NCBI GenBank assembly: GCA_029864805.1
Contig: JAOTSS010000027.1
Span: 1-23,753 of the forward strand
Origin: Candidatus Nitrosopumilus sp.
GTDB lineage: Archaea; Thermoproteota; Nitrososphaeria; Nitrososphaerales; Nitrosopumilaceae
DNA length: 23,753 nt
Direction: 5' to 3'
In this document: positions 15,450 through 22,341 of the stretch, in pieces
Numbering within the stretch: position 1 is the stretch's first letter
Layout: each line of letters begins with the position of its first letter
Made by a program: the position numbers and the translations under genes
The notes under the pieces: model-generated
Databases searched by the model: none
What the model saw: only the letters and a program-made list of their open reading frames with translations
What the model was told of the DNA's origin: nothing

Positions 15450-16103
15450 ATGACATATCTAAAACAAAACAAGATTCCGATGATTACAGGTACTGCGTTA
15501 CTGACAATTGCATTAGCATTTGGTGGAACAGTATTTGCTAGTCACAGTTTTGAAACAGGTGTAAAAGGAGATTCACTTCCTGATAATACTCACATACGAC
15601 TAGATGGAATTACTCTTGCCCCAGGCGGAGTATTTCCTTTGTATGATTCGAGTCCCAATTATGTATCTGGACACTTTCTACTAACAGCTCCGTGTGAGCC
15701 AGTTACAGAAGGTGATGATACATACAGACCCACAGTAAGTGTAATTGCAGGACATATTGACGAGTTAGCAGAGAACACAAGAATGGATTCTATTCCTTTG
15801 TTCTACATTAACACGGTATCAAATCCTGACGCAAATTATTGTGTATTTCATGCACATATTCCTGATCCACTCAATGGTGGAGCACCAAAAGCAACTGATA
15901 TTGATTTGATCAATTTGACAGATGAAGACATTACGTTTACCTCTGGTCACATAGTTGATATCAATATTCAACAAGTTCTAGGAAACATCACATCAAGTCC
16001 ATATACTGATGGCCCTACCCTAAACGTCGGACCAAATCCAGTATTTGATCTAAATGATGAAGACCATACAAACGATGGAATTGGACATTCCTCACAGTCA
16101 TAG
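15450..16103 (+). CDS. Exported protein of unknown function, first of a secreted pair
   Basis: A 217-residue protein that I do not recognise. The signal peptide (about 1-30, KQNKIPMITGTALLTIALAFG...VFA) gives a mature chain beginning SHSFETG. The rest is beta-rich and acidic, with two Cys (CEPVTEG and NYCVFHAHIPDP) that could form a disulphide and several His (GHFLL, AGHID, FHAHI, SGHIVD). A basic or membrane anchor is absent, so it may be released or held by partners. The ATG is 24 nt from TATA-like TTTTAATTA, fitting a leaderless start, and site D lies upstream. The next gene follows after 11 nt with its own ribosome-binding site, making a two-gene operon. Confidence 0.78.
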   Translation: MTYLKQNKIPMITGTALLTIALAFGGTVFASHSFETGVKGDSLPDNTHIRLDGITLAPGGVFPLYDSSPNYVSGHFLLTAPCEPVTEGDDTYRPTVSVIAGHIDELAENTRMDSIPLFYINTVSNPDANYCVFHAHIPDPLNGGAPKATDIDLINLTDEDITFTSGHIVDINIQQVLGNITSSPYTDGPTLNVGPNPVFDLNDEDHTNDGIGHSSQS

Positions 16104-16114
16104 GAGAATTTGAA

Positions 16115-16768
16115 ATGAAACAAACCAACTATGTACTATTAGGAATTCTTACCAGCGTTGCAATGATTTCTGTTGTAGGTACTCAAAATGCCTCAGCTCA
16201 TCAATTAGCAGTTTTGTTTGGTGATTCTGATACAAACAACATATTTTTTGTATTGGGCCACACCGATGAACCTGCATTTGGACAAGATCCTGGAAAACAC
16301 GACGGAAAGCATAATTTAGAAATCCGTCTAAGTGATGATGCAACAGACTTGGCTCTAGCTGACTCTACTGATTTGTTCTTTGACAAATACTATTTTAAAA
16401 ATGTCAAAAAATACAACAAAGCAAATTCATTAGATAAAGCGGATGCAGTAGAAACTGGAATCAACATTAGCCAAGCATTTGGTGATCCCGGTCACTATAT
16501 TCACCGACAAATTGTTAGTGATGGAATTTATGGATATCATGTATATGGAGAAATTGATTATTTTGGAGTTGGAAAACTTCCAGTCGATTTAACATTTTTC
16601 TGTAGTAGAGATGGCATGGATGATCCAGCAAAATTTGAAAGTGTTACAGATGGTGTAACATTCGGTGAATTTGGTTGTCCAGGTTCAATTGATGATATTA
16701 AATTCCCAAAGAAAGGTGGGCATCACAATAATCAGTTCAATAAAGATGACAAGTCTAAAGATGACTAA
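16115..16768 (+). CDS. Exported His-rich protein of unknown function, second of a secreted pair
   Basis: A 217-residue protein of no family I recognise. The signal peptide (1-28, ending ASA) gives a mature N terminus HQLAVLFGD. The chain contains FVLGHTDEPAFGQDPGKHDGKHNLEIRL-type His/Asp-rich stretches, two Cys (FFCSRDG, FGCPGS) and a very hydrophilic tail (KKGGHHNNQFNKDDKSKDD). The His and Asp content suggests binding of a cation, but no known site can be named. The Shine-Dalgarno AGGAGA (16102-16107) overlaps the stop of the upstream gene, which fixes the start and shows translation from the same mRNA. A T-rich stretch follows the stop. Confidence 0.78.
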   Translation: MKQTNYVLLGILTSVAMISVVGTQNASAHQLAVLFGDSDTNNIFFVLGHTDEPAFGQDPGKHDGKHNLEIRLSDDATDLALADSTDLFFDKYYFKNVKKYNKANSLDKADAVETGINISQAFGDPGHYIHRQIVSDGIYGYHVYGEIDYFGVGKLPVDLTFFCSRDGMDDPAKFESVTDGVTFGEFGCPGSIDDIKFPKKGGHHNNQFNKDDKSKDD

Positions 16769-16777
16769 CTGATTATT

Positions 16778-16800
16778 TCATTCTTTTTCTTTTTTTACAC
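16778..16800 (+). terminator. T-rich terminator of the secreted-pair operon
   Basis: TTCATTCTTTTTCTTTTTTTAC lies 10-30 nt after the stop at 16768, a typical archaeal poly-T termination signal. From here to 16978 I see only the rhomboid promoter: TATA-like TTATTATAC near 16944-16952, about 30 nt before its ATG, with the 10-bp palindrome AGAAATTTCT just upstream. Confidence 0.5.
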
Positions 16801-16978
16801 TCTGAATATATTCCCTCGGTTTTAATTTATTTTAGAACGAATTGGCTAGAAAGACCTTAATCAGGTAAGAAATGTAGAAGTCATCTGTTTTCTCATCTTT
16901 TTTCTTTACTGAAATTAATCTCAGAAATTTCTAGCTGAATAATGTTATTATACAAATTTCAATCAACCAAAATTACTC

Positions 16979-17755
16979 ATGCTTCCATTAAGAGATGAAA
17001 ATCCACATCCTCCTGGATTCAAACCAACTGTAACTTATGCACTAATCATTGTCAATGTAATCGTATTTTTTATTGAAGTTGCATTCACTGGGCAATTTTT
17101 TGACTTTACAAATCAAAATGCATTTAATTTATTTTACAACTGGGGAGCTGTTCCAAATTGTATTACAGGAGGAACTGTCCTAAATGTTGATTTAGGTGCA
17201 GGTCCATTACGTGTATCTTGTCCTGATGAACCATATTTCTCATTACTAAGTTCAATCTTTTTGCATGGAGGTCTTATGCATCTTGGAGGAAACATGTTGT
17301 TTTTGTGGATCTTCGGTGATAATATTGAACACAAATTTGGAAAAGTAAAATATCTTGGAATTTATTTAATGTGGGGAGTTCTCGCAGGACTTATTCATAT
17401 TTACGGTGATGCTAGCAGTGCAATTCCTGCAGTTGGTGCCTCTGGTGCAATCTCTGGAGTACTTGGAGCATATCTTATAATTTTTCCAAAAGCTAGAATC
17501 CAGACATTTCTTATGATGGGATTCTTTTGGAGAATGATGCATATTCAGGCTAGATGGTTCTTACCTTTTTGGTTAGTTTTCCAAAATCTTTTACCATTTT
17601 TCATTGGTGGATTTGGTGTTGCTGGAGGTGGTGTTGCATATCTTGCTCACATTGGAGGATTTGTTGTAGGTCTGGCAACAGGATATCTCTACAAAAAAAC
17701 ACACAGCTCAGAGTTTACGTATGGTACAAGATATGGATATAAGCCAGATTATTGA
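16979..17755 (+). CDS. Rhomboid-family intramembrane serine protease
   Basis: A 258-residue polytopic membrane protein that would cleave membrane-anchored substrates within the bilayer. The catalytic Ser is Ser155 in GASGAISG, and the catalytic His is His224 in AHIGGF. The L1/second-helix motif HGGLMHLGGNMLFLW (His96, His101, Asn105) helps form the oxyanion hole. About six helices are visible, with an insert after helix 1 (residues 56-86) carrying Cys61 and Cys81. The length and layout are typical of the archaeal/bacterial PF01694 type. ATG start with TATA-like element about 30 nt upstream. Natural substrates are unknown; the many anchored surface proteins of this region are possible ones, which is speculation. 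Confidence 0.93.
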   Translation: MLPLRDENPHPPGFKPTVTYALIIVNVIVFFIEVAFTGQFFDFTNQNAFNLFYNWGAVPNCITGGTVLNVDLGAGPLRVSCPDEPYFSLLSSIFLHGGLMHLGGNMLFLWIFGDNIEHKFGKVKYLGIYLMWGVLAGLIHIYGDASSAIPAVGASGAISGVLGAYLIIFPKARIQTFLMMGFFWRMMHIQARWFLPFWLVFQNLLPFFIGGFGVAGGGVAYLAHIGGFVVGLATGYLYKKTHSSEFTYGTRYGYKPDY

Positions 17756-17788
17756 ACGAATAAATCTCTGAATTAATTTGAAAATCTT

Positions 17789-17965
17789 ATGCCATTGATT
17801 ACAGTATCAATGTATCCCGGTAGAACACAGGAACAAAAAGACGAATATGCAAAAGCAATAACAAAATCTGCAGTAGATATTCTCAAAACAAAAGAAAATC
17901 ACGTCATTGTTGTTTTTGAAGACAATCCTAAAGAAAATTGGTTTTTAGCAGGAAACCAATTATAA
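17789..17965 (+). CDS. 4-Oxalocrotonate tautomerase-like small protein
   Basis: A 58-residue protein (MPLITVSMYPGRTQEQKDEY..., ending NWFLAGNQL). Length, the N-terminal Met-Pro (Pro2 would be the catalytic base after Met removal), the beta strand then helix (EQKDEYAKAITKSAVDIL) and the second strand (HVIVVFED) match the 4-OT tautomerase family, whose members work as small-subunit oligomers on enol/keto substrates. The family's usual second Arg near position 11 is present as Arg12; the real substrate cannot be told. It starts 33 nt after the rhomboid stop; the A/T-rich ATAAAT near 17760 lies about 27 nt upstream and may be its own TATA box. A T-rich stretch at 17984-18000 may end the transcript. 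Confidence 0.85.
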   Translation: MPLITVSMYPGRTQEQKDEYAKAITKSAVDILKTKENHVIVVFEDNPKENWFLAGNQL

Positions 17966-18169
17966 AAACTAGGTTTATCATCATTTCTTCCTTTTTTATC
18001 TGTACAAAACCGAAACATCGATTATTGTTAAAGAAAAAAAGAGAAGAAGATTAATCCATGATATCTATAAAATCATATAGAATTGTACTATGTTTACTTA
18101 AAATACGTAGAAACAGGAATTATTTTGAACCATAACTTTGATTAAATCAAAATGAGAGATGATCTAAAA

Positions 18170-18535
18170 TTAGAATTGTGTATTTAATTTTTGGATCTTC
18201 TGAATGACTCGGTCATGATTTCCATTGCTGTCAATTGAAAGAATCAACAGTCCATCATACAAGAAAAGAGTAATCATTTTCACGAATTCTTTACAAGTGA
18301 TCATCCAATTTGTTTTTCCCAATTGACTGTCAAACATCTCCTCCATATGGGCTTTGACAGATGCCTGGTAATGTGCCAAATTACCCATTTCTTCATCTAT
18401 TAGTGGTTCAGACTCTTTTCTTCTGACAAATGCCACAACTCGGCGATTTTTTATTCTACCTACAAATCTTATTGATTCATCAAGATCAAGGACTTTACGA
18501 CATTCTTCTTTTGTATAATATTCAGATACTTTCAA
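18170..18535 (-). CDS. Small cytoplasmic protein, possible DUF6659/roadblock-like
   Basis: A 121-residue soluble protein. The alternating strand-helix pattern (RFVGRIKNRRVVAFVRR, then a long helix 43-68, then ITLFLYDGLLILSIDS) resembles the roadblock/profilin-like small proteins that are numerous in Thaumarchaeota, possibly those labelled DUF6659; I recall this family only loosely. No signal peptide, metal motif or catalytic residue is evident. The start is TTG at 18535, supported by a TATA-like AATATT at 18561-18567, about 29 nt upstream on the minus strand. It stands alone, with about 200 nt of gene-free DNA downstream and 580 nt upstream. Confidence 0.65.
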   Translation of the reverse strand: MKVSEYYTKEECRKVLDLDESIRFVGRIKNRRVVAFVRRKESEPLIDEEMGNLAHYQASVKAHMEEMFDSQLGKTNWMITCKEFVKMITLFLYDGLLILSIDSNGNHDRVIQKIQKLNTQF

Positions 18536-18923
18536 TCTGCACGATTGCTAAAATAACAACTAATATTTTTTAAGGATACTATCTTCATCATCCTATCTAA
18601 GATTATATAAATACTCTATCTAGAATTCTAATCTCTCAATATCCTCTTCGAGAAATGGGATATTACTATACCAAAATTCATTTTCAGACATTAAATTTAA
18701 GGAAATTCATGAGTTTATAGATCTAACGATTAAGTTTGTATCAGATCTTAAGACCAAAAACTGTAGTTGTTTGGTGACAGTTCTAATACAATCTTGATTA
18801 AACAAATTTGATATTTAGGCAATGCTGATAATTCATACTTTTGTTTTACAAATCAAGACTCTATTTTTATGAACTTCTGTTTGAATTACGTTAATCTCTT
18901 TAAAAGAAACTTATACAATCTAC

Positions 18924-18948
18924 AATTTGTAGCAGGAAACCGATTTTA
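18924..18948 (+). pseudogene. Possible remnant of a tautomerase 3' end
   Basis: TAGCAGGAAACC followed by a near-identical end and an in-frame TAA matches the last codons of the tautomerase gene (17946-17965): AGN-Gln-Leu-stop there, AGN-Arg-Phe-stop here. Upstream codons do not align, so this is at most a small remnant. A 12-mer match can occur by chance in DNA this AT-rich. Confidence 0.2.
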
Positions 18949-19052
18949 ATTATTTTTAAAAATAATAGACTGGAAAAATTCCCCCAGCCAGGGATTGACA
19001 TACACACTATGGTCGGTTTGATCTTTGTTAATCAAATTTACATAATAAGAAA

Positions 19053-19077
19053 ATGGTACATTCTGCGTTTGTACCAA
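19053..19077. promoter_or_regulatory. 25-bp shared promoter element, site E
   Basis: Left half ATGGTACATT, centre CTGCG, right half TTTGTACCAA. TGGTACA/TGTACCA form 7-bp arms around nine bases, the most symmetric of the five sites. It ends 10 nt before the TATA-like TTTTATTG (19088-19095), which is about 25 nt from the ATG at 19116. Confidence 0.55.
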
Positions 19078-19115
19078 GAGTTTATCCTTTTATTGTGATT
19101 TAATTAATCAATTCT

Positions 19116-19922
19116 ATGAAAGTAGCAGTTGTTCAATTCAAAGCATCAACAAAAAAAGAAAATAATTTAAAAAAAATCATTTCATACATTTCAAAAGCAG
19201 CTGCAAAAAATGCAACTTTGATTGCATTTTCAGAATTTATGATGTTTTATACAAACTCTTCTCAAACTCCAAAACAATTAGCAAATTTAGCTGAAACAAT
19301 TAATGGCAATTTTGTTTCAACAATTGCAGAAACTGCAAAAGAAAATCAAATCCAAATCGTAGGATCATTTTATGAAAAGAGTAGAAAGAAAGATCGTGTT
19401 TATGATACTTCATTTGTAATTAGTGAATCAGGTAAGGTAATCTCTACATATAGAAAAATTCATCTTTTTGATGCATTAGGCTTTAGAGAATCAGATAAAA
19501 TGGCCGCGGGTTCTAAAATTACAAAGCCAGTAAAGACATCAATTGGAAAAATTGGTATGATGATTTGTTATGATTTAAGATTTCCAGAGATGTCAAGATC
19601 TTTAGCTGTTGCGGGATCCGAAATACTAGTTGTACCCTCAGCTTGGGTTAAAGGCAACATGAAAGAAGAACATTGGATTACAATTAACAAAACACGTGCA
19701 ATTGAAAATGGGTGTTATGTAATTGCCCCTGATCAAGTTGGAAACATCTACTGCGGTAGAAGTTTAGTTGTTGATCCATATGGAAAAATTCTACTTGATA
19801 TGAAAAAAAAACAAGGAATAGGTTTTGTAAATATTGACTTGAACAAAGTAAAACAAACAAGAAAAATTCTACCGTTACTCAAAAACAGAAGAACTGATGT
19901 TTATCCTACTTTGAAGGCTTGA
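19116..19922 (+). CDS. Carbon-nitrogen hydrolase (nitrilase superfamily amidase)
   Basis: A 268-residue cytoplasmic enzyme of the nitrilase superfamily. The catalytic triad is visible: Glu40 (AFSEFMM), Lys114 (YRKIHLFDA) and Cys151 (MMICYDLRFPEMSR). The CYDLRFPE signature and RKIHLFD fit the Nit1/Nit2 branch (omega-amidase or deaminated-glutathione amidase) more than true nitrilases, but specificity is not certain. Length is normal for a single-domain member. ATG start, TATA box and site E upstream indicate a regulated, leaderless transcript. Its last 17 nt overlap the convergent zinc-finger gene. A role in nitrogen or repair metabolism is family-level knowledge, not shown here. Confidence 0.9.
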   Translation: MKVAVVQFKASTKKENNLKKIISYISKAAAKNATLIAFSEFMMFYTNSSQTPKQLANLAETINGNFVSTIAETAKENQIQIVGSFYEKSRKKDRVYDTSFVISESGKVISTYRKIHLFDALGFRESDKMAAGSKITKPVKTSIGKIGMMICYDLRFPEMSRSLAVAGSEILVVPSAWVKGNMKEEHWITINKTRAIENGCYVIAPDQVGNIYCGRSLVVDPYGKILLDMKKKQGIGFVNIDLNKVKQTRKILPLLKNRRTDVYPTLKA

Positions 19923-20379
19923 TTTCTCTACTTTCACAATTAAAGTTTGAACATTGTTTAGTCCATTTTTGATTTCTTGAATAACGAAAAATTATCATAG
20001 GCCATTTACAAACATCACATGGATTTTTTGTTGCTCTAAGTCTTGCCTTTTGCAATAATGGTGAGGAAGCTCTACATCCATCATAAAAGTTTGAACAACC
20101 AATGAATCGTTTCCTTGTAGTCCTTGATCTAATAACCATCAATTCTCCTATCTTACACTCAGGGCATTCTACCAGTCCGTTTTTTGGAGAATTTGTCCCA
20201 AGAATAATGTATTTTTTCTCTTTTGATGACCAAGAAAGATATCCATTTGTATCCAAATACTGAATAATCTCTTTTTTGAAGATGTTAGTTTTTGACTTTG
20301 TAGTTTTTACTTTGTGTCGAATAATGGGTTTCTTGACCTGAACAGTTTGGAGTGATAATCTCCTTGATGGCTTCTTCAA
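19906..20379 (-). CDS. Zinc-finger protein resembling topoisomerase I C-terminal fingers
   Basis: A 157-residue basic protein. The N-terminal 35 residues are Lys/Arg-rich (nucleic-acid-binding tail). Residues about 35-60 may form a small helical domain. Two Cys4 modules follow: CPECKIGELMVIRSR...RFIGCSNFYDGC (about 73-105) and CDVCKWPMIIF...KQCSNFNC (about 121-150). Both match the zf-C4 topoisomerase IA finger pattern (CP.C...G.F.GCS.yP.C), where they help bind single-stranded DNA. No topoisomerase catalytic domain is present, so this is a stand-alone nucleic-acid-binding protein. The TTG start is placed by the TATA element at 20400-20407, which it seems to share with the divergent thiolase gene. 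Confidence 0.82.
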   Translation of the reverse strand: MKKPSRRLSLQTVQVKKPIIRHKVKTTKSKTNIFKKEIIQYLDTNGYLSWSSKEKKYIILGTNSPKNGLVECPECKIGELMVIRSRTTRKRFIGCSNFYDGCRASSPLLQKARLRATKNPCDVCKWPMIIFRYSRNQKWTKQCSNFNCESREIKPSK

Positions 20380-20399
20380 TAATGGATTTACTAAAACAA

Positions 20400-20407
20400 T
20401 TTTTATA
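20400..20407. promoter_or_regulatory. TATA element apparently shared by two divergent genes
   Basis: TTTTTATA (TATAAAAA on the other strand) is centred about 27 nt from the rightward ATG at 20430 and about 25 nt from the leftward TTG at 20379. Both distances fit leaderless archaeal starts, and no second TATA-like sequence lies in the 50-nt gap. Confidence 0.55.
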
Positions 20408-20429
20408 GGGACTTAGGTCAGTGATAATT

Positions 20430-21584
20430 ATGGAAAAGGTTTGTGTTCTTGGCGCTGGCAGTACGAAATATGGAAAATTAAGTGAAAGTATTGCCGATAT
20501 CACTACTCAGGCATCAGTAGCAGCCATAGAAAACGCAGGCATTGATCCAAAAGAGATCAAAGCATCTTACATTTCAAACGTCTTTGGTGTTGCTGACAAG
20601 CAGGTCCATATAGGCCCTGTATTGATGAGTAGATTAGGAATTCCAGATAAACCATCATTAACAATAGAATCTGCATGTGGGAGTGGTTCTGTATCTTTTA
20701 GAGAAGCATATGCCAATGTCGCAGCCGGATTTTATGACTGTCTAGTTGTTACTGGTGTTGAAAAAGTAACTCACACAGGAACTGAATGGACAACAACTTA
20801 CTTTGCATATTGTTCTGACTTTTTTTATGAAGGTCAAGCTGGTGCGTCATTTCCTGGTTTGTTTGCATCTATGGCAAGAGCTTATCTGACAGAGTTTAAT
20901 GCAACTGAAGAAGACTTTGCAAGAGTTGCAGTAAAGAATCATGACAATGGGTTCCTTAATCCAAAAGCTCACATGCAAAAGAAAATTACTGTTGATGATG
21001 TAATGAATTCTGCAGTTGTTGCTAGTCCACTAAAACTTTATGATTGTTGCCCATTCTCTGATGGTGCAAGCTCTGTAATTCTTTGTTCTGAAAAGTTTGC
21101 AAAAGAACACGGTGGTGACTATATTGAAGTAATTGGTTCTGGCAGAGGTGGCTCACCTGCTGCATTACAAGGTCGTGAACACATGACAACCATTCCTAGT
21201 ACAAAGATTGCGGCAGCAGATGCATACAAAATGGCAGGAATCACCGCAAAAGATATTGACTTTGCTGAAGTACATGATTGCTTTACGATTGCGGAAGTAG
21301 TTGACACTGAAGACTTGGGATTCTTTGAAAAAGGACAAGGCATTCAGGCTGTTCGTGAAGGTAGAACAAAATTAAATTCTGATATTTCTATTAATCCATC
21401 AGGTGGTCTTAAATCAAAAGGACATCCAATTGGAGCAACAGGTGTTGGGCAAGTAGTTGAAGTATTTGACCAACTAACTGGAAAAGCTGGTGAAAGAACT
21501 GTTAAAGATGCAAAAATTGGTTTAACTCATAACTTTGGTGCAACTGGTGCAAGTTGTGCTGTTCATGTATTCCAAAGTGTGTAA
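20430..21584 (+). CDS. Thiolase (acetyl-CoA C-acetyltransferase type)
   Basis: A 384-residue cytoplasmic thiolase that would join or split acetyl-CoA and acetoacetyl-CoA. The nucleophile is Cys83 in ESACGSGS, with His282 in AEVHDCF, His332 in GGLKSKGHPIGATG and Cys376 near the C terminus (GASCAVHV). The sequence type is SCP-x/archaeal thiolase. The ATG at 20430 is preferred to the in-frame GTG at 20421 because of the TATA spacing. The next gene, a DUF35 protein, begins 1 nt after the stop. In archaea, thiolase, DUF35 and HMG-CoA synthase form a complex that channels acetoacetyl-CoA to isoprenoids; in ammonia-oxidising archaea thiolases also serve the 3-hydroxypropionate/4-hydroxybutyrate cycle. 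Which role applies here is not settled. Confidence 0.93.
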   Translation: MEKVCVLGAGSTKYGKLSESIADITTQASVAAIENAGIDPKEIKASYISNVFGVADKQVHIGPVLMSRLGIPDKPSLTIESACGSGSVSFREAYANVAAGFYDCLVVTGVEKVTHTGTEWTTTYFAYCSDFFYEGQAGASFPGLFASMARAYLTEFNATEEDFARVAVKNHDNGFLNPKAHMQKKITVDDVMNSAVVASPLKLYDCCPFSDGASSVILCSEKFAKEHGGDYIEVIGSGRGGSPAALQGREHMTTIPSTKIAAADAYKMAGITAKDIDFAEVHDCFTIAEVVDTEDLGFFEKGQGIQAVREGRTKLNSDISINPSGGLKSKGHPIGATGVGQVVEVFDQLTGKAGERTVKDAKIGLTHNFGATGASCAVHVFQSV

Positions 21585-21585
21585 A

Positions 21586-21954
21586 ATGACTATTGAAGAA
21601 CAATTAATTGAATATGCCAAACAAGGCAAACTACTAACTCATAAGTGTACTAAATGTGGCTACATTCATTTGTCTACGGCCTATTATTGCCTAAAGTGTG
21701 GAAGTAAAGGATTTGAGGATGTTATTTTAGATGGTGTAGGCTCAATTGCCACTTATACAATAATTACTGTCGCCCCTGCAGGCTTTGAAAAATATACTCC
21801 ATATGCCTTTGTTGTACTTCAACTAGACAATTCAGATTTGAGAATCTCTGGCTTTATGGCAGGAATTGCTACCCCTGCAGATCTACCGGTTGGTACTAAA
21901 GCCAAAATTACTGGTTTTGAAGATGGTTGTGGAATCATCATTAAAAAACAGTAA
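21586..21954 (+). CDS. DUF35 (zinc ribbon plus OB-fold) thiolase partner
   Basis: A 122-residue protein. An N-terminal helix is followed by a rubredoxin-like zinc ribbon CTKCGYIHLSTAYYCLKCG (Cys20, Cys23, Cys34, Cys37) and an OB-fold (about 42-120: GSIATYTIITVAPAGF...YAFVVLQLDN...AKITGFE). This is the DUF35 arrangement. In the archaeal thiolase/HMG-CoA synthase complex the DUF35 protein holds the two enzymes together and shares their CoA site. Starting one base after the thiolase stop, it is almost surely co-translated with it. An earlier in-frame TTG-type start at 21535 would lie inside the thiolase gene and is rejected. A 7-bp hairpin (21955-21974) follows the stop. Confidence 0.92.
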   Translation: MTIEEQLIEYAKQGKLLTHKCTKCGYIHLSTAYYCLKCGSKGFEDVILDGVGSIATYTIITVAPAGFEKYTPYAFVVLQLDNSDLRISGFMAGIATPADLPVGTKAKITGFEDGCGIIIKKQ

Positions 21955-22024
21955 AATAATTTATTTGAATTATTAAAAAAAATCAAAATCGATTCTTAAT
22001 AATTTTGTATCCCTGATTAACTTC

Positions 22025-22186
22025 ATGTCTGTTGAAATAACATGTGGTAAATGTGGAGAGAAGATCACAAATATGAAAATGCTAAAATCTCTAAAAGATG
22101 TTATGAATCCAACTAATGGAAAATGTCCCTCCTGTGGACAAAAACTTTCAACATCAGAATTTTCACTTGATGTTAAAGAAAACTGA
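22025..22186 (+). CDS. 53-residue zinc-ribbon protein
   Basis: A small protein (MSVEITCGKCGEKITNMK..., ending SLDVKEN) with two CxxC knuckles: CGKC (residues 7-10) and CPSC (34-37), spaced to bind one zinc as a ribbon. The middle (KMLKSLKDVMNPTNG) is helical. Small stand-alone zinc ribbons are common in archaea and often work in nucleic-acid or protein complexes; no specific role can be named. The ATG is supported by a TATA-like TTAATAATT at 21996-22004, about 25 nt upstream, giving it its own promoter. A hairpin terminator follows. Confidence 0.8.
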   Translation: MSVEITCGKCGEKITNMKMLKSLKDVMNPTNGKCPSCGQKLSTSEFSLDVKEN

Positions 22187-22188
22187 TC

Positions 22189-22226
22189 AAAAAAGATCTA
22201 AGTGGATCATTTTTTAGATTTTTTAA
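22189..22226 (+). terminator. Hairpin plus T-run terminator
   Basis: AAAAAAGATC (22189-22198) pairs with GATC-A-TTTTTT (22205-22215, one bulged A) around the loop TAAGTG, then a second T-run follows. It sits 3 nt after the stop of the zinc-ribbon gene and would end its transcript. Confidence 0.5.
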
Positions 22227-22341
22227 AAAAATAACTATTAGAGTTTCAAATTTTTAATCAATAAATTACAAATCTGATCAAAAATGTTTAGAAATGATCT
22301 AGTCACAAGTCTTATTTACTCCTTAGTCAAGAAAAAAAAAC

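Larger units (their letters stand above)
18536..19115. other. 580-nt gene-free region with palindromes and a GC-richer patch
   Basis: No ORF here looks like a gene. Contents: the promoter of the minus-strand gene (18548-18570); the palindrome CTACAA-T-TTGTAG at 18920-18932; a stretch at 18924-18948 resembling the 3' end of the tautomerase gene; an 18-bp perfect AT palindrome at 18949-18966; a GC-richer, foldable patch at about 18969-19036; site E at 19053-19077; and the promoter of the nitrilase gene. Confidence 0.6.

Noticed and set aside
18969..19036. tRNA gene in the GC-richer patch
   Set aside because: I could not fold a cloverleaf or find a T-loop consensus on either strand.
21955..21974. 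AATAATT/AATTATT hairpin after the DUF35 gene as a terminator
   Set aside because: It is followed by an A-run, not a T-run, on the transcribed strand, so termination is not supported.
22276..22299. GATCA-N14-TGATC before the HTH/ATP-cone gene
   Set aside because: Short arms and a different sequence from the 25-bp element; likely chance in AT-rich DNA, though near a promoter.
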